Positions 43,746 through 51,174 of a stretch of 64,000 nucleotides of DNA are shown piece after piece. This DNA is from Paenibacillus sp. USDA918EY (GTDB taxonomy: Bacteria; Bacillota; Bacilli; Paenibacillales; Paenibacillaceae). A model generated the notes under the pieces. The model was given only the letters and a program-made list of their open reading frames with translations, had not been told where the DNA came from and made no database searches. Position numbers and translations under genes: made by a program. The stretch is taken from assembly GCF_009870825.1 (NCBI RefSeq), contig NZ_WTWY01000011.1:146383-210382 (forward strand), written 5' to 3'. Position 1 is the first letter of the stretch. Every line of letters starts with the position of its first letter.

Positions 43746-44593
43746 TGAAGCTGCTTATCCTTGGAGGAAACGGAATGGCGGGCCATATGCTGGTTCAATA
43801 TTTTCGGCGTCAGGAACAACATCAGGTTTTCTACACCACCCGGGAACCGCGAAGTCCCGGGGGGCTCTACCTTGACGCCACGGAGCCATGCATGGTCGAA
43901 AAGCTGATGGACATCGTCAGACCCGACGTCGTGATCAATGGGATCGGCGTGCTGAACCATTACGCCGAAGAAGACCGGATCAACGCGTACCAGATCAACG
44001 GTTTTTTGCCCCATCGGCTTCGCCAGGCGGCGGACCGGCTTGGCGCCCGCCTGATTCATATCAGCACCGATTGCGTATTCGAAGGCACCCGCGGCGGGTA
44101 TACGGAGGAGGACCGGCCGGACGGAACAAGCACGTACGCGTTGACCAAAGCGCTGGGCGAAGTCCGGGCGCAGGGACATTTGACGATACGGACATCGATC
44201 ATCGGTCCGGAGATTCGCAACCAAGGGATCGGGCTTATGCATTGGTTCATGTCGCAAAAGGGCGCGGTTACCGGTTACCGCAACGTCATGTGGAACGGCG
44301 TGACGACTTTGGAGCTGGCCAAAGCGATGGACCGCCTGATGGATTCTTCCGTGTCGGGACTGATCCATCTGGCCCATCCGGTGCCGATCTGCAAACATGA
44401 CCTGCTCTTGTTGTTCCAGGAAATATGGGATATGAAGGACGTCATCGTCATGCCCGTCGATCAACCGGTTCAGGACCGTACGCTGGTATCTACCCGCACG
44501 GATATCGATTATGCGGTCCCGCATTATCGAGCGATGCTGAAGGAGTTGAAGATATGGATGAACGAGCTTCCCTCCCCAAGCGCGTCATTATGA
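43745..44593 (+). CDS. dTDP-4-dehydrorhamnose reductase-like SDR (4-keto reductase)
   Basis: A 282-residue RmlD-family reductase: MKLLILGGNGMAGHML, HISTDCVFEGTRGGYTEEDRPD, TYALTKALGE with the Tyr-x-x-x-Lys pair. In the CapE-CapF-CapG order this is the place of CapF, but it lacks CapF's C-terminal cupin half (CapF ~370 residues). RmlD-like reductases fill this step in the Vibrio WbvB-WbvR-WbvD pathway to L-rhamnosamine/L-quinovosamine. The likely product is therefore UDP-L-QuiNAc or UDP-L-RhaNAc rather than UDP-L-FucNAc (inference). Confidence 0.83.
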   Translation: MKLLILGGNGMAGHMLVQYFRRQEQHQVFYTTREPRSPGGLYLDATEPCMVEKLMDIVRPDVVINGIGVLNHYAEEDRINAYQINGFLPHRLRQAADRLGARLIHISTDCVFEGTRGGYTEEDRPDGTSTYALTKALGEVRAQGHLTIRTSIIGPEIRNQGIGLMHWFMSQKGAVTGYRNVMWNGVTTLELAKAMDRLMDSSVSGLIHLAHPVPICKHDLLLLFQEIWDMKDVIVMPVDQPVQDRTLVSTRTDIDYAVPHYRAMLKELKIWMNELPSPSASL

Positions 44594-45486
44594 TCACCGG
44601 AGCTTCGGGGTTTACCGGCGGCCATGCCTGCCGGTATTTCGCGGGGCTCGGGATGGAGGTCGCCGGGATCGTGCGGCAAAGCAAGACGCTCCCTGCGATC
44701 GACGGGGTTCGGTATTATTGCTGCGACCTCATGGATAAACGGCGGGTCGAGGAGCTTGTCCGGGCTGTTGCCCCGGATTACGTCCTTCACCTGGGAGGGA
44801 AAAACTCGGTTCCCGAATCCTGGACGAACCCGCTGCTTTACATGGAGACCAATGTGCTCCCGACGCTGTATTTGCTGAATGCCCTGCGGCCTCTCCCCGC
44901 CTGTCGGGTGCTGGTTGCCGGAACGAAAGCCGTGTTCAGGCTTACCCCTCCTTACCGCCCGCCGCATCCCTACAGCCTGAGCAAAAGCTTGCAAAAGGCC
45001 GCGGTCATGTCCTGGAGCGAGCTTTTCGGGCAGGCGATCATGCTGGCGGAACCGTCGAACCTGATCGGCCCCGGACCGTCGACGGGCTTTTGCGCTTTAT
45101 TGGGCCGCCATATCGCGGCAGCGGAAAGGGGAGAAGCAACCGGGGCCTTTCGCATTTCCTCGCGTGCCACCCGGCGGGACTTTCTTGACGTCAGGGACGC
45201 GGTCCGTGCCTACGGCATGATGCTTGAACAGGGAACGCCAGGGGGAATTTATTCCGTCTCCTCAGGAAAAGAACATACCTTGGAGGAAATCGCGACGTTA
45301 TTTATCCATGCTGCGGGCACCCCTGTTGCCGTCGATTGGGGGAGTGATGAGGATTCCGCCAAAGACGAGGCACGGCTAAACGCACCCGGTTCGGGAGTGC
45401 CGGGTTGGGAACCCGTCATCCCTCTGATGACGTCCATTTCGGACATTCTCCAATATTTCCGTACCGGAGGGGGGGCATCCATATGA
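44554..45486 (+). CDS. NAD-dependent epimerase/dehydratase (GDP-6-deoxymannose reductase-like)
   Basis: A 310-residue extended SDR. MITGASGFTGGHACRYF is the cofactor loop; the active site reads VAGTKAVF and PYSLSKSLQK (Tyr-x-x-x-Lys), with Thr where Ser is common. NLIGPGPSTGF and RDFLDVRDAVRAY are typical of the RMD/GMD branch. It may reduce a GDP- or UDP-4-keto sugar. ATG 44554 with AAGGAG upstream makes a 40-base overlap with the preceding gene. Its stop overlaps the next start (ATGA). Confidence 0.8.
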   Translation: MDERASLPKRVIMITGASGFTGGHACRYFAGLGMEVAGIVRQSKTLPAIDGVRYYCCDLMDKRRVEELVRAVAPDYVLHLGGKNSVPESWTNPLLYMETNVLPTLYLLNALRPLPACRVLVAGTKAVFRLTPPYRPPHPYSLSKSLQKAAVMSWSELFGQAIMLAEPSNLIGPGPSTGFCALLGRHIAAAERGEATGAFRISSRATRRDFLDVRDAVRAYGMMLEQGTPGGIYSVSSGKEHTLEEIATLFIHAAGTPVAVDWGSDEDSAKDEARLNAPGSGVPGWEPVIPLMTSISDILQYFRTGGGASI

Positions 45487-46196
45487 GACCGCTGGTATCG
45501 ATCGTCATTCCTTTTTATAACGATCCATACGTGGATCAGGCGGTGCAAAGCGCCCTGATGCAAACCTATTCGCCGCTTGAAATCATCGTTGTCGACGACG
45601 GTTCGACGATGCATGCCGACAGGCTGCATCCCTACAGGAACCATATCCATTACCTGGGAAAAGCCAACGGCGGAACCGCTAGCGCTTTAAATCACGGAAT
45701 TCGCCATTCTTCCGGGCAATATATCGCATGGCTTAGCTCGGACGACGTTTTTTATCCCGGTAAAATAGACCGTCAAATCCATTTTATGTTGGACCGTGGC
45801 GCTTGGATTTCCCATACGAATTTCAATTATATCGACGCGCGCAGCCGGGTCGTCCAGCTCCGCGCAGGCATGACGGACCGGGGACCGGTCGATTTTTACC
45901 GCAGTTTTCTTGGAGGAAATCCGGTTAACGGCTGTACGGTCATGATGAAAAAAGAAATGTTCTGTTATGTCGGGCTGTTCGATGAATCCCTGCCGTACAC
46001 GCATGATCTGGAGTTTTGGGCCCGCATCATCCAGGCCAGAATTCCATTTCCGTATCTCGATGAAGCGCTGACCGGTTACCGCTGGCATGAGGGAATGGGA
46101 ACGCTTCGGCACCGACACATGATCGAACGGGAATATGCTTTTACGCAGGATCGCGTTCAGCAAGCCATGACTCCATTGATTAACCTGTTGAGATAG
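45483..46196 (+). CDS. Glycosyltransferase family 2
   Basis: A 237-residue GT2: VSIVIPFYNDPYVDQAV, EIIVVDDGSTMHAD, GKANGGTASALNHGI, AWLSSDDVFYPGKID (D-D-V) and HDLEFWARIIQA. Short and compact, no tag or tail. It ends the sugar-nucleotide operon; a fresh candidate promoter for the next gene lies ~75 bases downstream. Confidence 0.88.
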   Translation: MRPLVSIVIPFYNDPYVDQAVQSALMQTYSPLEIIVVDDGSTMHADRLHPYRNHIHYLGKANGGTASALNHGIRHSSGQYIAWLSSDDVFYPGKIDRQIHFMLDRGAWISHTNFNYIDARSRVVQLRAGMTDRGPVDFYRSFLGGNPVNGCTVMMKKEMFCYVGLFDESLPYTHDLEFWARIIQARIPFPYLDEALTGYRWHEGMGTLRHRHMIEREYAFTQDRVQQAMTPLINLLR

Positions 46197-46268
46197 CAGT
46201 GTTTTAGAAAGCTTAAAGCCCTTCTAACCTTTTCATTTTTATATGAATAGACTGGAAAGTTCGTCCAT

Positions 46269-46296
46269 ACGGAGTCTAGCATCCCAGCATATTCTA
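46269..46296 (+). promoter_or_regulatory. Candidate sigma-K promoter of the small beta-rich protein
   Basis: AC at 46269-46270, exactly 17 bases, then CATATTCTA at 46288-46296: a full match to the AC-N17-CATAnnnTA pattern. Start codon is at 46322 with AAAGGAGG between. Confidence 0.65.
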
Positions 46297-46321
46297 TGGA
46301 TGAAAGGAGGGAAAATTCCTA

Positions 46322-46759
46322 ATGCCAAAACGCTTAATAGATAGCCAGATTTCCCAAAACGTCTCAACCGCAGGAGCAGTGGCGATTCCCGCGAGCACCA
46401 CTCCCGCTTTGTTCGGTACGCTTGGTTTGGATGTCGCTGCAGCAGGACCGAACCTTTCCGTCCACTTCACAGCAACCGTTACCCTGAGCGCGGTCGTCAG
46501 CATTCTCGTGCCTGTCACTGTCACAATTTTCCGGGTGGTTGGCGGGGTGTCTACCCTCATCTATTCCGCAACCGAGACAATGCCTGTCGGTACGCTCCTC
46601 TTAACTACGGATGTCCTGACGGTAACAGGGATCGACCTGTTGACGACAAACCCCGGCTTCGTCGTCTACCAAGCCTTTGTCAGCATTCCCGGAGGACTTG
46701 CAATCATTCCGGACCGGGTGGGGCCCGAAAGCTTTGAAGCCGTGGCGTACTCCGACTAA
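46322..46759 (+). CDS. Small beta-rich protein, possibly exosporium protein C-like
   Basis: A 145-residue protein, mostly alternating hydrophobic beta-strand sequence (SVHFTATVTLSAVVS, ILVPVTVTIFRVVGG, TLIYSATETMP). Pattern and length recall exosporium protein C or BclA-type jelly-roll proteins; this is from memory and not certain. The block VTIFRVVGGVSTLIYSATET aligns with ELILRRDAPTGTVIYWTMET of the 128-residue protein at 50726, so the two are likely related. Sigma-K-like promoter, own terminator. AAAGGAGGG precedes ATG 46322. Confidence 0.65.
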   Translation: MPKRLIDSQISQNVSTAGAVAIPASTTPALFGTLGLDVAAAGPNLSVHFTATVTLSAVVSILVPVTVTIFRVVGGVSTLIYSATETMPVGTLLLTTDVLTVTGIDLLTTNPGFVVYQAFVSIPGGLAIIPDRVGPESFEAVAYSD

Positions 46760-46785
46760 TTTCAGAGAATCGCCGGCTCCATCGC

Positions 46786-46818
46786 AAAATCACCGGAGTT
46801 ATTCCGGTGATTTTTTTT
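46786..46818 (+). terminator. Terminator of the small beta-rich protein gene
   Basis: AATCACCGGA (46788-46797) pairs with TCCGGTGATT across a short loop, followed by eight T. It lies 28 bases after the stop. Confidence 0.93.
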
Positions 46819-46967
46819 GTCTTAAAAGGTTGAACTTTTCGGTGCAAGGGGTTCAAGCGTCGTGTCCGGCCACTCTCTTTTTCAATATAGTATAGTGTCA
46901 GCGCAGTCCATATTAAACGATCAATGAATCCGGCCTCGACCGCCGGATCCCATGGGAAGGAGAAGGG

Positions 46968-48188
46968 ATGAAGATACTGCTTGCAACATACTGGCTGATT
47001 CCCCATGTCGGCGGAGTATGGAAGTATATGACGCAAATCCAGCAGCGGCTGGAAGCGATGGGACATCATGTGGATCTGCTCGGGAACAGTCCGGACTATT
47101 CCAGATTCCATATCGTCAACCGCGGCCGCGAGATTTCCAAGGAGTGGATCCGCCCCTTTGTGAGAACCAAGCTTGCCAGGGAGTACGCTCCCCAGCTGTA
47201 TGCGGATCCGCTCATTCATTTTTACGAAGAAGACCGGTACATGATGGAGCTTTCGGCAGCTTATTTTGGTCTGGATCAATATGACGTCATTCACACCCAG
47301 GATATTTTTGCGGCTCGGGCCATGGCCCGTGTAAAGCCGGCTCACGTTCCGCTGATCGCCCAGGTTCACGGCTCCGTGTCCGAAGAACTCCATAACCATT
47401 TTCGGCTGAATCCCCACTTGGGTATCCAGGAACATTCGCCTGCATGGAAATATTTTCAGTCCATTGAATATTACGGAGCTTCGTCCGGAAATGTCACGGT
47501 CACCTCGACCCAATGGCAGAAAAGATTGCTCCTCGCCCTGGGTGTTCCGGAGCAGAGGATCAACGTCTTTCAGTACGGCCTGGATGCCCAGCAATTTTGG
47601 CAGCAAGCAAGGTCCGGAACGAATGTCGCACGTCCAGGGGACAAAAAGGTCATCATTTGCCCGGCCAGGTTGTCGTTCGTCAAAGGGATCGACGTGTTGA
47701 TTGCGGCGCTGGGCATTCTGAAAAGCATGCGTCCGCAGGATTGGGTATGCTGGATCGTCGGCGACGGCGAAAAAAGGGACGAACTGCGAAACCAGGCAAT
47801 GGCTTTGTCTTTGCAAAACGACGTGCTGTTTTTCGGCGAGCGCCATGATATCCCGGCTCTGCTTACGCAGTCGGATATTTTTGTCCATTCCTGCATCCAG
47901 GATAACCAGCCTTTTTCGGTTATGGAGGCGCAAATGGCCGGCCTGCCGGCATGTGTATCGAATGCGGGCGGGCTGCCGGAAATGGTGGAGCACGGCGTGA
48001 CCGGGCTCGTCTCTCCGGTCAAAGATCCGCTGACGCTGGCACAGCACCTGAACATGCTGCTAACAAACGACGAATACCGGCGCATCGTGGGCTTAAACGC
48101 GGCGCGTTGGGCACAGGAGCATTGGTCGCTTGACCAGATGATTGACAGACTTTTGAATGAATACGCAAGGGCGGCTTCGGGGGCCTGA
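46968..48188 (+). CDS. Glycosyltransferase family 4
   Basis: A 406-residue GT-B retaining enzyme: LATYWLIPHVGGVWKYM (acceptor glycines), QVHGSVSEELHNHF, CPARLSFVKGIDVLI, WIVGDGEKRDEL and HSCIQDNQPFSVMEAQMAGLPACVS, where the donor E-x7-E is replaced in part by DNQPFSVMEAQ. RBS GGAAGGAGAAGGG. It is followed by a 53-residue gene and a bidirectional terminator. Confidence 0.87.
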   Translation: MKILLATYWLIPHVGGVWKYMTQIQQRLEAMGHHVDLLGNSPDYSRFHIVNRGREISKEWIRPFVRTKLAREYAPQLYADPLIHFYEEDRYMMELSAAYFGLDQYDVIHTQDIFAARAMARVKPAHVPLIAQVHGSVSEELHNHFRLNPHLGIQEHSPAWKYFQSIEYYGASSGNVTVTSTQWQKRLLLALGVPEQRINVFQYGLDAQQFWQQARSGTNVARPGDKKVIICPARLSFVKGIDVLIAALGILKSMRPQDWVCWIVGDGEKRDELRNQAMALSLQNDVLFFGERHDIPALLTQSDIFVHSCIQDNQPFSVMEAQMAGLPACVSNAGGLPEMVEHGVTGLVSPVKDPLTLAQHLNMLLTNDEYRRIVGLNAARWAQEHWSLDQMIDRLLNEYARAASGA

Positions 48189-48228
48189 TTTCGCCACAAT
48201 GAATTCACAGAAGATGGGAGGGGAGTCC

Positions 48229-48390
48229 ATGTCGGAGCCTTATATGGTCATCGGCGATTTATATAACCGGATTTTCGCGTCGCAGTCGTCGCATATCGAC
48301 GTGCTTGTGAACTACGCGGTATGGAACCGGATTTTCGAGAAGCTGCCGAAAGAATATTTGCTTCCCGATTTGGAGGTTTTGACCTTTTAA
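48229..48390 (+). CDS. Small protein of unknown function (53 aa)
   Basis: Not recognised. 53 residues, start ATG 48229 behind GGGAGGGGAGTCC, which is a strong ribosome site. The sequence contains two related pieces, DLYNRIFASQ and AVWNRIFEKLP, and is mildly hydrophobic without a membrane helix. Being the last gene of the GT4 unit, just before a terminator, it may be a small coat or partner protein. Confidence 0.6.
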   Translation: MSEPYMVIGDLYNRIFASQSSHIDVLVNYAVWNRIFEKLPKEYLLPDLEVLTF

Positions 48391-48415
48391 CGAAAACGAA
48401 CGGGGAACCCGTGAA

Positions 48416-48468
48416 GAAAAAGCCGCCCGCCGGGCAGTCCGAGACTGCTCGACCGGGCGGCTTTAAAT
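48416..48468. terminator. Bidirectional terminator between convergent genes
   Basis: AGCCGCCCG (48421-48429) pairs with CGGGCGGCT (48454-48462) around a loop that itself contains GCAGTC-CGAGACTGC. A-run on the left and TTT on the right let it end the 53-residue gene and the DUF1796 gene. Confidence 0.85.
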
Positions 48469-48472
48469 GTTC

Positions 48473-49102
48473 TCAACTACTTGTCAGATGAATGCCGTTT
48501 AAGATTTGGCTCCACAAATGGTCGTTCCCCATCCATTTATCCGCATCGGGCATTAAAATGGAGCAGACCTTGTCGAGCGGCCAGTCGAGTTCGACAATGC
48601 CGCTGACGGAGGTATGGTTGATCAACAGCACCCGGAAATCATGTCTCACAAGACCCGATAATACCTCCTGCAGCTCTTTTGCTTGCTCGAACGACCCTTC
48701 CGTCCGGATAAACAATATGTTGCGGCTGGTATGCGCCTTCTCCATAAAACGCTGCACGCGCCGGTCATATTTTGCCTTCACGGTCGGATAGGCTTCAAGA
48801 TTGGGCGGGAAATTGTTATGGGTAAAAAAGTCGTGGTTGGATTGAAAATCGTAATAAGTGTCGCGTACCAAGTATAGCTGATCGCTTACCTTTTTTTCGA
48901 CATAAAGATTGTTGTATTCCATGAAATGGGCAAAACGGTTTCTCAAAAGCCGGTTCACTTGGGACAAATCGTAGGTAGCCATCCAGTCGAGGGGCCCGGC
49001 GTACGGGCGCAATTCGAATTTTTCAAGTTTCATCGCGGCCAAACATAAGTCTCCCAGGCTGAATATCGCATCATACGATCCTTTGAGATCGGCGACTCTC
49101 AT
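48473..49102 (-). CDS. DUF1796 family putative cysteine peptidase
   Basis: A 209-residue protein of the DUF1796 family, predicted papain-like cysteine peptidases. The N-terminal signature is SLGDLCLAAMKLEKFELRPYAGPLDWM: the Cys in G-D-L-C would be the nucleophile. INHTSVSG and LDWPLDK follow. Members are often encoded near glycosyltransferases, and the true activity is untested. The start ATG at 49102 lies opposite the divergent 111-residue gene. It is one of the few minus-strand genes inside the island. Confidence 0.75.
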   Translation of the reverse strand: MRVADLKGSYDAIFSLGDLCLAAMKLEKFELRPYAGPLDWMATYDLSQVNRLLRNRFAHFMEYNNLYVEKKVSDQLYLVRDTYYDFQSNHDFFTHNNFPPNLEAYPTVKAKYDRRVQRFMEKAHTSRNILFIRTEGSFEQAKELQEVLSGLVRHDFRVLLINHTSVSGIVELDWPLDKVCSILMPDADKWMGNDHLWSQILNGIHLTSS

Positions 49103-49245
49103 CGTAAATCCTTCCTTTCTTGGCTAAATTGCGAATCGCAATATAGTAGATGCGAGAGTCTGCGTTTTGGATTGTATTCCCGTTTATCCCCGCAATATTA
49201 GGTTTGCGGCGGGTACGATATGCCCTTCCCCTTGTCATTCCAAAA

Positions 49246-49254
49246 CATACGATA
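49246..49254 (+). promoter_or_regulatory. Candidate sigma-K -10 box before the 111-residue gene
   Basis: CATACGATA is a full CATAnnnTA match 31 bases before the start at 49285. No AC at the expected -35 distance. Confidence 0.45.
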
Positions 49255-49284
49255 GGATAAGACTTGATTTCAGGAGGAAAGGTT

Positions 49285-49620
49285 ATGTCTATCTTACGGC
49301 TCGAAGCCGCCCCTTTAACCCCGATTGATTCCAGATACATCCAATATGTCGATCTTGAGATTTTGAATACCGGCATGGAAGGTTTTGAGATGCTAGCGCA
49401 TGTATACGGGGAACAGGGACTGCAATATATTCAGCTCATTCACCTGAATCCCGGCAGCGCCGTCCCTCTTCACCATATGATGACGGAGCATAAACCTTTT
49501 CAGCTGGTGCTGGTGACGAATGTCAACGATTTTGCCCATACGGCGGTCACTGTCAGGGCCTGCAATCAAGGTCAATTGATCGCTGTATTCACGCAGGAGA
49601 ACATGATTCGTACATTGTGA
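49285..49620 (+). CDS. Small beta-rich protein of unknown function (111 aa)
   Basis: Not recognised. 111 residues of alternating beta-type sequence (YIQYVDLEILNTG, YIQLIHLNPGSAVPLHHMM, FQLVLVTNVNDFAHTAVTVRA). The strand pattern suggests a compact beta sandwich. ATG 49285 follows CAGGAGGAAAGG. It precedes a GT4 gene by 27 bases and lies behind a candidate sigma-K -10 box. It may be a display or acceptor protein of the island. Confidence 0.6.
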   Translation: MSILRLEAAPLTPIDSRYIQYVDLEILNTGMEGFEMLAHVYGEQGLQYIQLIHLNPGSAVPLHHMMTEHKPFQLVLVTNVNDFAHTAVTVRACNQGQLIAVFTQENMIRTL

Positions 49621-49647
49621 CGATTACCGCGAAAGGAGGAACGTGCC

Positions 49648-50709
49648 ATGAACGTGCTGTTTGTGTTTTACGTGCCAAGCGGCGGCATGGATACGCTGAA
49701 CCGGCTGCGGTGCAAGGCGCTGGCCAGATACGGAATTCAAGCTTCCTGCCTTTATTTCCATTGGGGAGCGGGAGTGCAGAACAACGACGGGGTACCGGTG
49801 TACATTACAAATGAGAACGAAGAGATCCGAAGAATTCTGGACGCAGGAAAATTCGACGTGATCGTCGTCACGACAGACCATAAAAGCTTTCCCCGGTTCA
49901 GGCAGCTCGGTTACGCGGGAAAGCTCGTGCTGGAAATTCAGGGCTACGGCGCCCAGGAAAACGCCCGCCGGCAGTTGACGGAGGCCGTCCCATACGTCCA
50001 CAGCTATGCAAATGCGCTCCTGAACCCCAGCACCTCGCATATTACCGCATTGTTCCGCGAACTGTTTCCCGGCATTCCCCAGTACAATTTCCCGAATATG
50101 TTTGACGCCGACACCTTTACTTACCGTCCGGGACCCCAGCCGGAACAGCCGATTATCGCCTGGATTGGACGCATGGAAGACAACAAAAACTGGCGGGAAT
50201 TTCTCCATATCGGCCACCAGTTATCCTATTACGTTCCCAACCTGAAGCTGTGGATCTTCGAGGATCCCAACCTGTCCATTCCCCATGAACGCGAGCAGTT
50301 CGAATATATGATCGGTCAATTGGGACTCCATTCGCGTTTGACGATCCGTTCGAATGTGGCGAATACCGAGATGCAGCATTATTATTCGGCGATTGGCGAC
50401 TCCGGCGGTTTTTTGTGCAATACATCGAAGGTCGAAGGCGGCCCGCTGTCGGTCCTGGAAGCGATGAGCTGCCGTTGTCCGGTGCTGGCGACCAACTCCG
50501 ACGGGGTGGCGATCGCCATCCGTCACAACGAAACCGGTAAAAACTACACGGTCGGCAATATCGGGCAGGCGGTACAGGAAGGGCTGGATTTGTTGTTCAA
50601 TGCACCGCTGAGGGAAAGCATCCGGACCAATGCGCAGCAACGGCTGCAAACGGTGTTTAACCCGCATAACTACTGCGCCAGCTTTATTGATATGCTGTAT
50701 CACATTTGA
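49648..50709 (+). CDS. Glycosyltransferase family 4
   Basis: A 353-residue GT-B enzyme. MNVLFVFYVPSGGMDTLNRLR is the acceptor loop; AWIGRMEDNKNWREFLHI begins the donor domain, with NTSKVEGGPLSVLEAMSCRCPVLA as the E-x7-E donor site. RBS AAAGGAGG. Flanked by two small beta-rich proteins that may be its partners or substrates. Confidence 0.85.
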   Translation: MNVLFVFYVPSGGMDTLNRLRCKALARYGIQASCLYFHWGAGVQNNDGVPVYITNENEEIRRILDAGKFDVIVVTTDHKSFPRFRQLGYAGKLVLEIQGYGAQENARRQLTEAVPYVHSYANALLNPSTSHITALFRELFPGIPQYNFPNMFDADTFTYRPGPQPEQPIIAWIGRMEDNKNWREFLHIGHQLSYYVPNLKLWIFEDPNLSIPHEREQFEYMIGQLGLHSRLTIRSNVANTEMQHYYSAIGDSGGFLCNTSKVEGGPLSVLEAMSCRCPVLATNSDGVAIAIRHNETGKNYTVGNIGQAVQEGLDLLFNAPLRESIRTNAQQRLQTVFNPHNYCASFIDMLYHI

Positions 50710-50725
50710 ATGGAGGAAGGTCGTC

Positions 50726-51112
50726 ATGATGCAAAAACATAAAACCAGGGTGGGAGCAGCCGAAGGTTCTTTCACGCCGTTTACGGTCGGCCCCGACGAA
50801 ATTGTCCTGACCGGAATTACGTTGGAAGGAATCGCTGACGGGGACCGCGTCGTTTTGGACATCGACGTAACCTGGCTGAAGCCCATGTGCGATCTCGGGG
50901 AGCTTGAGCTGATTTTGAGAAGAGACGCTCCTACCGGGACGGTGATCTATTGGACCATGGAGACCTGTTTTGCCAGAGCCCGCGTGAGGGAAGAATGCAT
51001 CGTGCGGGGGGAAGGCGGCATGCGTCATTTTTTTCTGACGACCCGTTCGAGTGAACACAAGGCCATGCTCGCCGCTTATTATTTGGAAGGAACGGTGTAT
51101 GCCGGAACATGA
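50726..51112 (+). CDS. Small beta-rich protein, possible relative of the 145-residue one
   Basis: A 128-residue protein, rich in beta strands (RVVLDIDVTWL, LGELELILRRDAPTGTVIYWTMET, MLAAYYLEGTVYAGT). The TVIYWTMET block matches TLIYSATET of the 46322 gene. Exosporium protein C-like similarity is a possibility only. GGAGGAAGG (50712-50720) precedes tandem ATGs at 50726 and 50729. Confidence 0.6.
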   Translation: MMQKHKTRVGAAEGSFTPFTVGPDEIVLTGITLEGIADGDRVVLDIDVTWLKPMCDLGELELILRRDAPTGTVIYWTMETCFARARVREECIVRGEGGMRHFFLTTRSSEHKAMLAAYYLEGTVYAGT

Positions 51113-51126
51113 TATCGATACGGATC

Positions 51127-51168
51127 AGGCCGACGCCGACTGTTTTTTTAACGGGTTCGGCCTTTTTC
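51127..51168 (+). terminator. Probable terminator after the 128-residue gene
   Basis: AGGCCGA (51127-51133) pairs with TCGGCCT (51157-51163) over a long loop and is followed by TTTTT. The loop also contains a T-run. Weaker than the other terminators listed. Confidence 0.55.
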
Positions 51169-51174
51169 GTGCCC

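Noticed and set aside
21722..46196. The island as a secreted capsule or teichoic acid cluster
   Set aside because: No flippase, polymerase, ABC-2 exporter, initiating phosphoglycosyl transferase or LCP ligase is present.
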